A stretch of DNA of 49,554 nucleotides from an uncultured Clostridia bacterium (GCA_947598205.1 CANQFB010000011.1:1-49554), one strand, 5' to 3'; shown: positions 23,464-31,822, counted from the first letter of the stretch. Numbers and translations are program-made. The notes: generated from the letters alone by a model not told the origin.

Positions 23464-24339
23464 TCAGGAAGAGAGGCGGCGCAGTTCTTGCAAAAACAGT
23501 TCACAGCACTTGGGAAATACCTGATATTTTTTCCATGCGATGTCGAGATGGGAGACAAGCCTCGGAATGAGCGGGCGGAAGACGAGATCGCTCTTTTCCG
23601 TCTCGATGATCTTATCGAGGCAGACTGCGTAACCCACCCCCTCCCGCACGAACAAAGAGGCGTTGTAGAGCAGGTTATATGTTCCCACGATGTTGAGCTC
23701 GCTCTCCTTCTTCTGAAACCATTCGGAGACGATGCTCTTTCCGAGGGAATGCTCCGAGCGGATGAGCGGCTTATCCCAGAGATCCTCGGGCGATAGAGCC
23801 TTCTTTTCCGCAAGCGGGCTGTCTCTTCGCATGAGAACGCCCCATGTATCGGAGAGAGGCAGGCGCAAATACTCATAATCGGAAAGATCGGAGGGCTCGA
23901 TGAAGACGCCGAAGTCGATCAGGCCCTTTTCGAGCTTCTCGGAGACGGCCGATGCGTCGCCGCTGAAGAGGTGAAAATGCACCGCGGGGTTTTCTTTTTG
24001 AACGGAGCGGGCGGCCTTTGCGATAAGGCCCATGACATAGCTCTCGCCCCCGCCGATGTAGACCTCGCCGCCGACGTCTTCTGCGGGAAGGGTAAGCTCG
24101 CTCTCCGTCTTGCGGTAGAGCTCCACGATCTCCTCCGCGCGCTTTCTTAAAAGCCTTCCCGCGTCCGTCAGAACGATCTTTCTGCTCCCGCGGAGAAAGA
24201 GCTTCTGCCCGAGCTCCCCCTCGAGTTCCTTCATCTGCCTCGATAAATTGGGCTGTGTGATGAATAGTTCCTCTGCGGCCTTGGAGATGCTCTCCCTGTC
24301 TGCGACCGCCAAAAAATAACGAAGTTGCCGAATTTCCAT
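23464..24339 (-). CDS. LysR-family transcriptional regulator
   Basis: A 291-residue protein with an N-terminal winged helix (L-R-Y-F-L-A-V-A, then A-A-E-E-L-F-I-T-Q-P-N-L-S-R-Q-M-K-E-L-E) and a periplasmic-binding-like effector domain from about residue 90. It is divergent from a seven-gene redox operon and is the likely activator of it. A perfect 9-bp inverted repeat at 24370-24394 lies between the two starts and suits LysR binding. The effector is unknown; the target enzymes suggest an electrophile, quinone or redox signal. Confidence 0.93.
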   Translation of the reverse strand: MEIRQLRYFLAVADRESISKAAEELFITQPNLSRQMKELEGELGQKLFLRGSRKIVLTDAGRLLRKRAEEIVELYRKTESELTLPAEDVGGEVYIGGGESYVMGLIAKAARSVQKENPAVHFHLFSGDASAVSEKLEKGLIDFGVFIEPSDLSDYEYLRLPLSDTWGVLMRRDSPLAEKKALSPEDLWDKPLIRSEHSLGKSIVSEWFQKKESELNIVGTYNLLYNASLFVREGVGYAVCLDKIIETEKSDLVFRPLIPRLVSHLDIAWKKYQVFPKCCELFLQELRRLSS

Positions 24340-24369
24340 ACCGTCCTCCGCCTACGATCTTACCACATA

Positions 24370-24394
24370 AAAGTATGCCCGTCAAGCATACTTT
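24370..24394. promoter_or_regulatory. Putative LysR operator
   Basis: AAAGTATGC-N7-GCATACTTT, a perfect inverted repeat in the 108-bp gap between the LysR gene and the operon, centred about 31 bp upstream of the operon -35 box; a further AAGTAT half-site lies at 24407-24412. Confidence 0.75.
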
Positions 24395-24412
24395 CCCATA
24401 AAATATAAGTAT

Positions 24413-24441
24413 TTGACATATCTTTTCGACCGCTATAAAAT
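24413..24441 (+). promoter_or_regulatory. Leaderless-type promoter of the redox operon
   Basis: TTGACA, 17 nt, TAAAAT ending 6 nt before the ATG at 24448. An overlapping TATAAA at 15-nt spacing is the alternative. Confidence 0.7.
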
Positions 24442-24447
24442 GGTGGC

Positions 24448-25017
24448 ATGGAAAAGAGAACTTTCAAAGCGGAAATGCGAAACGGAACTTACATTGCGGC
24501 AGGCTCGGATATGCACCTCCATATGCACGAAGAGGCGGAGCGGGCAAGGCGGATCTGTGCCAAGATCAACAATTTCCCCCATACCATGTCTGAGATCAGA
24601 GAGCTGTTTTGCGAGCTTACAGGGGAAGAGGTCGGCGAAAATTTCGGGCTCTTCCCGCCCTTTTATGCAGACTACGGCCAAAATATTACCGTCGGAAAAA
24701 ACGTCTTCATCAACTCGGGCTGTTGTTTTCAGGACCAAGGCGGGATCGAGATCGGCGACGATGTTCTCATCGGCCAGCAGGTCGTCATTGCCACGCTCAA
24801 CCACGATTTGGATCCCGAAAAGCGCAAAAACATGTTCCCCGCACCCGTGAAGATCGGAAAGAATGTCTGGATCGGGGCGCATGCGACCATCCTCCCCGGG
24901 ATCACCGTCGGCGAAGGGGCGGTCGTGGGCGCGGGGGCGGTCGTCACAAAGGACGTTCCCCCCTATGCCATCGTCGCGGGCGTCCCCGCGAAAATCATTA
25001 AATTCGTCAAGGAGTAA
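24448..25017 (+). CDS. Maltose/galactoside O-acetyltransferase family protein
   Basis: A 189-residue left-handed beta-helix acetyltransferase of the LacA/Maa/NodL group, using acetyl-CoA to acetylate a sugar or related hydroxyl. The Maa N-terminal domain is present, followed by hexapeptide repeats such as I-G-D-D-V-L-I-G and I-G-K-N-V-W-I-G, the catalytic-loop N-H-D-L-D and the closing V-A-G-V-P-A-K-I-I. It is the first gene of the LysR-linked operon and is probably translated from a leaderless message. The real acceptor here is unknown. Confidence 0.92.
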   Translation: MEKRTFKAEMRNGTYIAAGSDMHLHMHEEAERARRICAKINNFPHTMSEIRELFCELTGEEVGENFGLFPPFYADYGQNITVGKNVFINSGCCFQDQGGIEIGDDVLIGQQVVIATLNHDLDPEKRKNMFPAPVKIGKNVWIGAHATILPGITVGEGAVVGAGAVVTKDVPPYAIVAGVPAKIIKFVKE

Positions 25018-25021
25018 AGAT

Positions 25022-26017
25022 ATGGAAGAAAAATTGCAGTTGACAAAGGAATGGGATAAGGTCTTCCCGAAGAGCGAACAGGTGGATCACGACAAAGCGA
25101 CGTTCCATAACCGCTACGGCATCACGCTCGCATGCGACGTGTATAAGCCGAAAAATGCGAATGGAAAACTTCCCGCGATCGCCGTCTGCGGACCGTTCGG
25201 CGCGGTCAAAGAGCAAAGCTCGGGGCTTTATGCGCAACATCTTGCGGAACGCGGATTCCTCACGATCGCCTTCGACCCCTCTTTCACGGGAGAGAGCGGC
25301 GGCGCTCCGCGGTATGTCGCCTCGCCCGACATCAACACCGAGGACTTCTCGGCGGCTGTCGACTATCTTTCCTGCCGTGAGGATGTAGACGCGGAAAAGA
25401 TCGGCATCTTGGGGATATGCGGCTGGGGCGGCATGGCGATAAACGCCGCGGCGATGGACACGCGCATCAAGGCGACGGTCGCCTCCACCATGTATGATAT
25501 GACGCGGGTGAATGCCAAGGGATACTTCGATGCGGCAGACAGCGAAGAGGCGCGCTTCGAGATGAAAAGAGCCCTCAACGCACAGCGGACGGCCGATTAT
25601 CGGAGCGGAAAATACGAACTCGGCGGGGGCGTGGTCGATCCCCTTCCCGACGACGCGCCCTTCTTCGTCAAGGATTATTATGACTATTACAAGACAAAAC
25701 GGGGCTACCATGTCCGCAGTCTGAACTCCAACGGCGGTTGGAACAAGACCTCCGCGCTCTCCTTCATCAATATGCCCATCCTCGCCTACAGCAACGAAAT
25801 AAGGAGCGCGGCGCTCCTCGTTCACGGCGAAAAGGCGCACTCCTGTTATTTTTCCAAGGACGCCTACGCCGCGATGACAAGAAACAGCAAATATGCGGCG
25901 AACAAGGAGCTTCTCCTCATTCCGAACGCCGTGCATACCGATCTTTACGACAGGCTCGACATCATCCCCTTCGGCAAGATCGAGGAATTCTTTAAGAAAA
26001 ATTTTGATCGGGCATGA
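25022..26017 (+). CDS. Alpha/beta hydrolase with Cys nucleophile (DLH/YcjY-like)
   Basis: A 331-residue alpha/beta hydrolase. The nucleophile elbow reads G-I-C-G-W-G-G, so the nucleophile is Cys, as in dienelactone hydrolase, rather than Ser; the catalytic His is in N-A-V-H-T-D-L-Y-D. No signal peptide is present. ATG at 25022 follows AAGGAG, which overlaps the end of the acetyltransferase gene; a longer in-frame start inside that gene was rejected. Similar proteins commonly sit beside flavodoxin and carboxymuconolactone decarboxylase genes in Bacillota, but the substrate is not known. Confidence 0.88.
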   Translation: MEEKLQLTKEWDKVFPKSEQVDHDKATFHNRYGITLACDVYKPKNANGKLPAIAVCGPFGAVKEQSSGLYAQHLAERGFLTIAFDPSFTGESGGAPRYVASPDINTEDFSAAVDYLSCREDVDAEKIGILGICGWGGMAINAAAMDTRIKATVASTMYDMTRVNAKGYFDAADSEEARFEMKRALNAQRTADYRSGKYELGGGVVDPLPDDAPFFVKDYYDYYKTKRGYHVRSLNSNGGWNKTSALSFINMPILAYSNEIRSAALLVHGEKAHSCYFSKDAYAAMTRNSKYAANKELLLIPNAVHTDLYDRLDIIPFGKIEEFFKKNFDRA

Positions 26018-26044
26018 AGCCTGAAATAATTCGGAGGAAACAGC

Positions 26045-26797
26045 ATGGATAAGATCAGACAAAATGCGGGAAGAAAGGCATTGGGCGAGTTCGCTCCCGA
26101 CTTTGCCCACTACAACGACGACGTCCTCTTCGGCGAGAATTGGAACAATCGGGACATCGGCCATAAGACGCGCTGTATCGTCACTGTCGTCGCGCTCATG
26201 GCTTCGGGCGTCACGGATAGTTCCCTCAAATATCATTTGGAGAACGCCAAAAAGGCGGGGGTCACGAAAAAGGAGATTGCCGCAATCGTCACCCATGTTG
26301 CGTTTTACGCGGGCTGGCCCAAGGCGTGGGCCGTCTTCAATATGGCGAAGGAGGTCTGGGCGGAAGAAGGTGCGGAAACGGCAAAGGCCGCGCATGAAAA
26401 TTCGATGATCTTCCCCATCGGCGCGCCGAACGACGGCTTCAAACAATATTTCAGCGGGAAGAGCTACCTCGCCCCCGTTTCCAAAGAACAGGTGGGCATC
26501 TTCAACGTCACCTTCGAGCCCTCTTGCAGAAATAATTGGCACATTCATCATGCCGAAAAGGGCGGCGGGCAGATCCTCATCTGCGTTGCGGGGCGCGGCT
26601 ACTACCGCGAATGGGGCAAGAAAGCCGTGGAAATGAAGCCGGGCGACGTCGTCAACATTCCCGCGGGCGTGAAGCATTGGCACGGCGCGGCGAAAAACAG
26701 CTGGTTTTCGCACCTCGCCATCGAAGTCCCGGGGGAGAATGCTTCCAACGAATGGTTAGAGCCCGTCGAAGATGAGGAATACAACAAACTCCCCTAA
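26045..26797 (+). CDS. Carboxymuconolactone decarboxylase-cupin fusion
   Basis: A 250-residue two-domain protein. Residues 1-110 are an AhpD/CMD-like helical domain (K-T-R-C-I-V-T-V-V-A-L, then E-I-A-A-I-V-T-H-V-A-F-Y-A-G-W-P). Residues 130-240 are a cupin with metal-binding H-I-H-H-A-E and a distal His pair in K-H-W-H-G. The CMD domain has no C-x-x-C pair, so it is not a peroxiredoxin reductase of the AhpD type. Fusions of this kind are often annotated with quinone or aromatic metabolism. ATG follows GGAGG. Confidence 0.88.
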   Translation: MDKIRQNAGRKALGEFAPDFAHYNDDVLFGENWNNRDIGHKTRCIVTVVALMASGVTDSSLKYHLENAKKAGVTKKEIAAIVTHVAFYAGWPKAWAVFNMAKEVWAEEGAETAKAAHENSMIFPIGAPNDGFKQYFSGKSYLAPVSKEQVGIFNVTFEPSCRNNWHIHHAEKGGGQILICVAGRGYYREWGKKAVEMKPGDVVNIPAGVKHWHGAAKNSWFSHLAIEVPGENASNEWLEPVEDEEYNKLP

Positions 26798-26825
26798 CCG
26801 ATCCACGCAAAAGGAAAATAAAGTT

Positions 26826-27389
26826 ATGAAGATCGTCGTTTTAACGGGCAGTCCGCAAAAGCACGGCTCGTCCAATCTGCTTGCCGAGCAGTTCATCAAA
26901 GGAGCGAAAGAAGCGGGAAACAGCGTTACCGTCATCGACGCGGCGCGGGCGAATGTCCGCCCCTGCACGGGTTGTGTTCGGTGCGGATACGGCGGCCCCT
27001 GTGCGCAAAAGGACGACATGGGTTCGGAGAGCGGCGCAATGTGCGGGATCAAAGCGGAAATTCTCGGCGCGGACATGTTGGTATTCGTCACGCCCCTCTA
27101 CTACTATGGAATGTCCGCACAACTTAAAACGGTCATCGACCGCTTCTGCGCGTTCAACGGCGAAATTCAAAGAAAGCGCATGAAGTCGGCGCTTATCTCC
27201 GTCGCATGGAACGCGGACAGTTGGACGTTTGAAGCGCTCACGGCGCACTATAAAACGCTCGTACGGTATTTGAACTTCAAAGATATGGGAACAGTCCTCG
27301 GAAAGGGTTGCGGAACGCCCGATATGACGGCTCGCTCCCGCTATATGGCTCAAGCCTATGAACTCGGCAAGAGCCTCAACAATCAATAA
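26826..27389 (+). CDS. NAD(P)H-dependent FMN reductase / flavodoxin-like oxidoreductase
   Basis: A 187-residue protein of the NADPH-dependent FMN reductase (iron-sulfur flavoprotein-like) group: L-T-G-S-P-Q-K-H-G-S-S-N-L binds FMN phosphate, and P-L-Y-Y-Y-G-M-S-A-Q-L-K is typical of the fold. Residues 45-75 carry cysteines in C-T-G-C-V-R-C-G, resembling the Fe-S binding stretch of Isf-type flavoproteins. It probably passes electrons to quinones or to the neighbouring flavin protein. The 28-nt gap to the upstream gene contains its Shine-Dalgarno (AGGA). Confidence 0.85.
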   Translation: MKIVVLTGSPQKHGSSNLLAEQFIKGAKEAGNSVTVIDAARANVRPCTGCVRCGYGGPCAQKDDMGSESGAMCGIKAEILGADMLVFVTPLYYYGMSAQLKTVIDRFCAFNGEIQRKRMKSALISVAWNADSWTFEALTAHYKTLVRYLNFKDMGTVLGKGCGTPDMTARSRYMAQAYELGKSLNNQ

Positions 27390-27401
27390 AAGGAGTTCTT
27401 T

Positions 27402-27947
27402 ATGAAAAAGAATATCGGAAGTCGATTTGCGTTTTATCCTACGCCCGTAATTGTTGTGGGCGCATTTGTGGACGGCAAGCCCGACTTCACGCTGGTTGCG
27501 CATATCGGAATCGTTACCCACGACGAGGCTTTGATCAGTCTTAACAAGTCACACTATATCAACCGCGGCATCAAACAAAACCATGTTCTCTCCGTAAACG
27601 TTGTCGACGAAAGCTGGCTTGAAAGAGCTACCGCCGCGGGCGGCGTATCGGGGCGTAATGCCGATAAGTCTTCACTTTTCGGCTACACACTCGGAGGCAT
27701 AAATGCGCCGATCATAGACGATGCAAAGCTCTCCATGGAGTGTGTCGTCGAAGACATCTACGAAATGGGTGCGTTTGAAAATTTCATTGTGAAAGTGGCA
27801 AACACGTTTGCCGAGGAAGATATTTTGACGGACAGCGGCAAGCCCGACTATCATAAATTCAAGCCCGTTTTATTTGAAATGCCGAACTATACTTTTCTCA
27901 AAACAGGCGAAACTCTGGGCGAATGCAGATCGTTCATGAAAAAATAA
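27402..27947 (+). CDS. Flavin reductase-like FMN-binding split-barrel protein
   Basis: A 181-residue protein with the flavin reductase-like pattern: P-T-P-V-I-V-V-G-A at the start, then I-S-L-N-K-S-H-Y-I-N and F-I-V-K-V-A-N-T-F-A-E-E. It binds FMN in a split barrel and may reduce flavin for the adjacent monooxygenase-like gene. ATG follows AAAAGGAG, 12 nt after the FMN reductase stop. Confidence 0.85.
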   Translation: MKKNIGSRFAFYPTPVIVVGAFVDGKPDFTLVAHIGIVTHDEALISLNKSHYINRGIKQNHVLSVNVVDESWLERATAAGGVSGRNADKSSLFGYTLGGINAPIIDDAKLSMECVVEDIYEMGAFENFIVKVANTFAEEDILTDSGKPDYHKFKPVLFEMPNYTFLKTGETLGECRSFMKK

Positions 27948-27965
27948 TTCAGGAAGTAGCGCGGT

Positions 27966-28277
27966 ATGGCTCTTACGATCAATATCTATTATACAGGGAA
28001 GGACGGCAGTGCGAGAAAATTTGCGGAAGAGATGAGAGCGAGAGGCCTTGTCGAGAAGATCCGCGCCGAAAAAGGCAATCTTCGCTATGACTACTTTCTC
28101 CCCGTGGACGACGGCGAGACGGTCCTCCTCATCGACGCTTGGGAAAGCGAGGAAGCCCTTGGACTTCACCATAAGAGCCCTATGATGGCGGAAATCGCCG
28201 CCCTCCGTGAAAAATTTCACCTCAAAATGCGCGTGCAAAAATTTCAGGATTTCGATGAAAAGATTTCAGATGCGTGA
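27966..28277 (+). CDS. ABM-domain (quinol monooxygenase-like) protein
   Basis: A 103-residue ferredoxin-like dimeric alpha-beta barrel of the antibiotic biosynthesis monooxygenase type: K-F-A-E-E-M..G-L-V-E-K-I-R-A-E-K-G-N-L-R-Y-D-Y-F, then V-L-L-I-D-A-W-E-S-E-E-A-L-G-L-H-H-K-S-P. YgiN-like members oxidise quinols without metal or bound flavin. It is the sixth gene of the operon. Confidence 0.85.
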   Translation: MALTINIYYTGKDGSARKFAEEMRARGLVEKIRAEKGNLRYDYFLPVDDGETVLLIDAWESEEALGLHHKSPMMAEIAALREKFHLKMRVQKFQDFDEKISDA

Positions 28278-28326
28278 AATTCTCTTGGGAAAATAATTCT
28301 CAAAAACATTATGAAAAGAGCAGATC

Positions 28327-29643
28327 ATGAAGAAAAAGTTTGTATTTATTTTTACGGCAATTATGCTGTGCCTTGCCTTTGCTCTCTCCGCTTGCGGGGA
28401 AACGAGAGGCGATAACAATAAAGATGACGACACCCCCACGGATACGCTCACGTTTGAGCGCGACGAAGCAGGAGAAGGCTATATCGTCACGGGCGATAAA
28501 GGAGAGGCGGCAAATATCGTCATTCCTGCCGCCCATGAAAGTCTTCCCGTCGTCGGCATTGCAGACAGCGCGTTTGCTTACTCAAAGCACACTTCCGATA
28601 TTCTCTCCGTAGTCATTCCCGACAGCGTTGTAGAGATCGGCAAGAATGCCTTCCACAATCAAGACGCGCTCGTATCGGTAAAGATCGGAACAGACAGCCA
28701 ACTTCAAAAGATCGGCAACAACGCCTTTTCGGGCAACAGTTCGCTCCAATCCATCTATCTCCCCGCAGGGTTTTCGGAGCTTGGCGACGACGTGTTCAAC
28801 AACTGCGGCGGGCTCAATTCCATTACGGTTGCGGCGGGAAATACGCACTATTCGGGCGCGGGGAATTGCCTCATTGACCTTACAACGCATACCCTCCTTC
28901 GCGGAAGCAATCAAAGCGTCATTCCCGAGGCGGTTACAAAAATCGGCGTAGCGGCGTTCCGCAGGGCGACCATGACGACGCTCACTATTCCGACATCCGT
29001 CACTTTCATTGATAAATACGCGATCTCCGACAGCGCAATTACAAAAGTCGTTTATAAAGGTACCTCCACAGAATGGGAAAATGTCGTCGCGGCGTCCTCC
29101 CCCTATTGGAATATGGGAAACGAAAATGTGGAAATTGTTTGCTCGGACGCGAAAGATCCAAGTCATATCCTCGTCGCATATTTTTCTTGCACGAACCATA
29201 CCGAGGGTATCGCCGAAAAAATTGCGGCCGTTACGGGCGGAACGCTCTATGAGATCGTTCCCCAAGAGCCCTATACCGCCGCCGATCTCGATTACGGCAC
29301 GGACTGCCGCGCAAACCGCGAGCAAAGCAATCCCTCCTCACGCCCTCAAATTGAAGGTTCTATCTCGGACATGGGTACCTTCGACGTCGTCTTCCTCGGC
29401 TATCCCATTTGGTGGGGAGAAGCGCCGAAGATCATCTATACCTTTCTCGAAAGTTACGATTTTTCGGGCAAGACCATTATCCCCTTCTGCACCTCGGGCT
29501 CGAGCCCCATTGGTTCGAGCGCAACCAACCTACATTCTCTTGCCGAGGGCGCAACTTGGCTCGAAGGCGCAAGATTTTCTTCGGGGGCTTCCCAAAATGC
29601 GGTCGGCGAATGGGTGGATTCGCTCGGGCTTGCGGCAAAATAA
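28327..29643 (+). CDS. Secreted lipoprotein with BspA-like LRRs and C-terminal flavodoxin domain
   Basis: A 438-residue fusion. Signal peptide and lipobox L-S-A-C (Cys23) anchor it outside the membrane. Residues about 45-265 hold BspA-type leucine-rich repeats (I-G-K-N-A-F, I-G-N-N-A-F, V-V-I-P-D-S-V). Residues 279-438 are a flavodoxin: the FMN phosphate loop S-C-T-N-H-T-E-G-I-A, then F-L-G-Y-P-I-W-W-G-E-A-P and P-F-C-T-S-G-S-S. A flavodoxin normally works in the cytosol, so an LRR-tethered extracellular one is unusual. It closes the LysR-linked operon after a 49-nt gap that may hold a weak extra promoter. Possible role: extracellular electron transfer. Confidence 0.88.
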   Translation: MKKKFVFIFTAIMLCLAFALSACGETRGDNNKDDDTPTDTLTFERDEAGEGYIVTGDKGEAANIVIPAAHESLPVVGIADSAFAYSKHTSDILSVVIPDSVVEIGKNAFHNQDALVSVKIGTDSQLQKIGNNAFSGNSSLQSIYLPAGFSELGDDVFNNCGGLNSITVAAGNTHYSGAGNCLIDLTTHTLLRGSNQSVIPEAVTKIGVAAFRRATMTTLTIPTSVTFIDKYAISDSAITKVVYKGTSTEWENVVAASSPYWNMGNENVEIVCSDAKDPSHILVAYFSCTNHTEGIAEKIAAVTGGTLYEIVPQEPYTAADLDYGTDCRANREQSNPSSRPQIEGSISDMGTFDVVFLGYPIWWGEAPKIIYTFLESYDFSGKTIIPFCTSGSSPIGSSATNLHSLAEGATWLEGARFSSGASQNAVGEWVDSLGLAAK

Positions 29644-29663
29644 TATCAAACACCACATGATGA

Positions 29664-29693
29664 GAGCGGTTCGGCGATGTCGCCGAACCGCTC
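29664..29693. terminator. Bidirectional terminator after the redox operon
   Basis: A perfect 14-bp stem GAGCGGTTCGGCGA / TCGCCGAACCGCTC; on the minus strand an upstream TTTTTTAC lies 7-10 nt away and CTTTG follows on the plus strand. It separates convergent genes. Confidence 0.75.
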
Positions 29694-29718
29694 CTTTGTA
29701 GTAAAAAAGGGAAATTCC

Positions 29719-31725
29719 TTAAAGCAAGTGAAGTTTCGGATAAACTCCCTGCGCAAAGTCGAGCGAGTTCAGATCCCAATATAACTCATCCCAGCCCAGC
29801 ATATCGGTGTAGAAGCTCTTATTGTTGAGATAGCCCTCGGTAACGACAGACCCGCCCGAAGAGGTAACGTTATAAGAGCGATAGCATTGCGTCTGCGTCC
29901 CCTCTCCCGTATTGGTAGCGATCGCATCAAGAAAATTCTTTGCCCGTCCATTCGTGGTAGCTGTATTCAAAACTCCCACAAACAGGCACCCTTCTATTGT
30001 GCCGCCGTTTTGCCCGCTGATCCCGCTCAAATATCCATATCCGTTATTTCTGCCCGACTTTTCTATAATATTAGCGGCTACAAAACAATTTCGGATCGAG
30101 CCGCTGTTATTGCCCGCGATGCCGCCGATATGAACGATTGCGTCTGCGCAATTATTTGAACCTCCGCCAGTGGTGCAACCTGAAACAGAGCCTGTAACAT
30201 AGCAATCGGAGATCGTTCCCTCATTATGGCCCGTCAATCCGCCTACATAATATTCCCCTCCTCCAAAGGTGGCATCCGTAAAGAGCGTTTCAAGATCGCA
30301 GGAAACCTGCTTGATCGTACCTTTATTATAAGCGCATACGAGACCGATATAGCGGGGCGATCCGCTTGCGTTTGTGGAATTCGTAAACTTTATGTTTTCG
30401 AACCGAAGATTGGAAATCGTGCCCTCGTTCATGACAAAAAGACCATAATAGTTGATTGCACTGTTGTTATAAATCGTAAAATTCGAGATCGTGTAGCCGT
30501 TGCCGATAAATTCCCCTTTGAAGGGATCGGCTTCCGAGCCGAGAGATTTTATCTCCAATCCTCCGCAGTCAATGTCTTTTGTTAAAACATATTTCCCGTT
30601 CATGTCCGAAATATTTTGAAGCGTCATTACGTCGTAGATCTTTGTATAATCCTTATAGGGATCGACATAATCGAGCACGCCCCAGACTTCAAGATCGGAA
30701 TGCAAAACAAACGGGAACGATACTTCTTTTTCGTATTGTTCGTCGTAATACCAACCGCGGAATTCATAATTCTCGACCTGCGGTTCGGTAAACGATTGGA
30801 TGCTCGACCCGCCCTCCGCGCAAATCTCTTCGGGCGTTGTGCCGACGTTTACATGGAACGTAATGGTATATATCGCCTTTTCCCAACGCGCATAGACAAG
30901 AAGATCGCCCGTGAGCGTCAAGGGGTATTCCACGCGTTCTTCATATTGCTCATCGTAATACCACCCCACAAAATCATAGTCTGCTCTGTTCGCGTCGGGA
31001 AGTCTTTCGATAGTATCGTCGGAAAAGTACTCCACGGCGTCCAACGGATCTCCGTCCATTGTGTTAAATGTCACGCGGTACTTGGTCTTTGCCTTCCAAC
31101 GCGCAGTGAGGGTGACGTCTTTTGTGACGGGTGTGACAGTGGTAAATTGTCCGTCGTTCACGGTATCTCCCGTAAACCAACCGAGAAACGTATAATTTTC
31201 CTTAACGGGAATGGGTAGTTCGAGCACGTCGCCGTAATTCACGGTTTGTTCCGTTTGAAAATCTTCGGGCAAAGTGCCGCCCTGCGCATCAAATACCACG
31301 GTGTGTGTTTCGTTTGCATGTGCACCGTCCTCGCCCTTCTCTCCTTGAGGGCCTTGTGCGCCCGTCTCGCCCTTCTCTCCTTGAGGGCCTTGTGCGCCCG
31401 TCTCTCCTTTCTCACCTTGAGGGCCTTGTGCGCCTGTCTCTCCTTTTTCGCCTTGAGGACCTTGTGCGCCCGTCTCTCCCTTCTCTCCTTGAGGGCCCTG
31501 TGCGCCTGTCTCTCCCTTTTCGCCTTGAGGGCCCTGTGCACCCGTCTCGCCCTTTTCGCCTTGAGGACCTTGTGCACCTGTCTCTCCCTTTTCGCCTTGG
31601 ATCCCCTGTTCTCCCTGGATCCCTTGCGGTCCCGTCTCGCCCTTGCTTCCGCACGCGCAAAACAGCGCAAACGAAAGAAGCATGATCAGGCAAACGAAAA
31701 GATACTTGACCACATTCTTTTTCAT
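29719..31725 (-). CDS. Surface lipoprotein with collagen-like, InlB-like and GLUG-like repeats
   Basis: A 668-residue lipoprotein: signal peptide with Cys25, a collagen-like Gly-X-Y stretch (about 27-140) with seven 12-residue units starting G-P-Q-G-E-K-G-E, three InlB/Flg_new-type repeats (about 142-345, each ending F-x-G-W followed by A-R-W or similar), then a beta-helix-like region with GLUG-type units (Y-V-G-G-L-T-G-H-N-E-G-T-I; H-I-G-G-I-A-G-N-N-S-G-S-I). This is a fibrous stalk with adhesive modules at the tip, facing the exterior. AGGAGAA precedes ATG. The promoter and XRE neighbour match the first lipoprotein module. Confidence 0.9.
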   Translation of the reverse strand: MKKNVVKYLFVCLIMLLSFALFCACGSKGETGPQGIQGEQGIQGEKGETGAQGPQGEKGETGAQGPQGEKGETGAQGPQGEKGETGAQGPQGEKGETGAQGPQGEKGETGAQGPQGEKGETGAQGPQGEKGEDGAHANETHTVVFDAQGGTLPEDFQTEQTVNYGDVLELPIPVKENYTFLGWFTGDTVNDGQFTTVTPVTKDVTLTARWKAKTKYRVTFNTMDGDPLDAVEYFSDDTIERLPDANRADYDFVGWYYDEQYEERVEYPLTLTGDLLVYARWEKAIYTITFHVNVGTTPEEICAEGGSSIQSFTEPQVENYEFRGWYYDEQYEKEVSFPFVLHSDLEVWGVLDYVDPYKDYTKIYDVMTLQNISDMNGKYVLTKDIDCGGLEIKSLGSEADPFKGEFIGNGYTISNFTIYNNSAINYYGLFVMNEGTISNLRFENIKFTNSTNASGSPRYIGLVCAYNKGTIKQVSCDLETLFTDATFGGGEYYVGGLTGHNEGTISDCYVTGSVSGCTTGGGSNNCADAIVHIGGIAGNNSGSIRNCFVAANIIEKSGRNNGYGYLSGISGQNGGTIEGCLFVGVLNTATTNGRAKNFLDAIATNTGEGTQTQCYRSYNVTSSGGSVVTEGYLNNKSFYTDMLGWDELYWDLNSLDFAQGVYPKLHLL
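31318..31569 (-). repeat. Seven 36-bp tandem repeats coding for Gly-X-Y units
   Basis: In-frame 36-bp units encode G-P-Q-G-E-K-G-E-T-G-A-Q; six are identical in protein sequence and the last ends E-D-G-A-H. DNA differs only at scattered third positions, so unit number can change by slippage or recombination without breaking the frame. Confidence 0.9.
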
Positions 31726-31745
31726 GTTACCATTCTCCTTTTGTA

Positions 31746-31802
31746 TTTTTTGCACCTATATAAGTGCAAAAAAATTATAACGCAAAGCTATAATAATGTC
31801 AA
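31746..31802 (-). promoter_or_regulatory. Promoter and operators of the collagen/InlB lipoprotein
   Basis: TTGACA, 17 nt, TATAAT on the minus strand (31774-31802). Inside the spacer is ATAAC-N5-GCTAT (31777-31791), one mismatch from the operator at 5765-5810. Downstream of the start is a second dyad, TTTTTTGCAC-N8-GTGCAAAAAA (31746-31773), unlike that of the first module. The divergent XRE regulator is the likely binder. Confidence 0.78.
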
Positions 31803-31822
31803 TGGATTTTCAAAGATAATTT

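Noticed and set aside
25007..26713. A 568-codon minus-strand frame opposite the hydrolase and CMD-cupin genes
   Set aside because: It spans two real genes with good Shine-Dalgarno sites and recognisable domains, and its own translation shows no domain.
31318..31600. Regular short repeats that might be a CRISPR array
   Set aside because: The 36-bp units are contiguous without unique spacers and encode Gly-X-Y triplets in frame within a lipoprotein gene.
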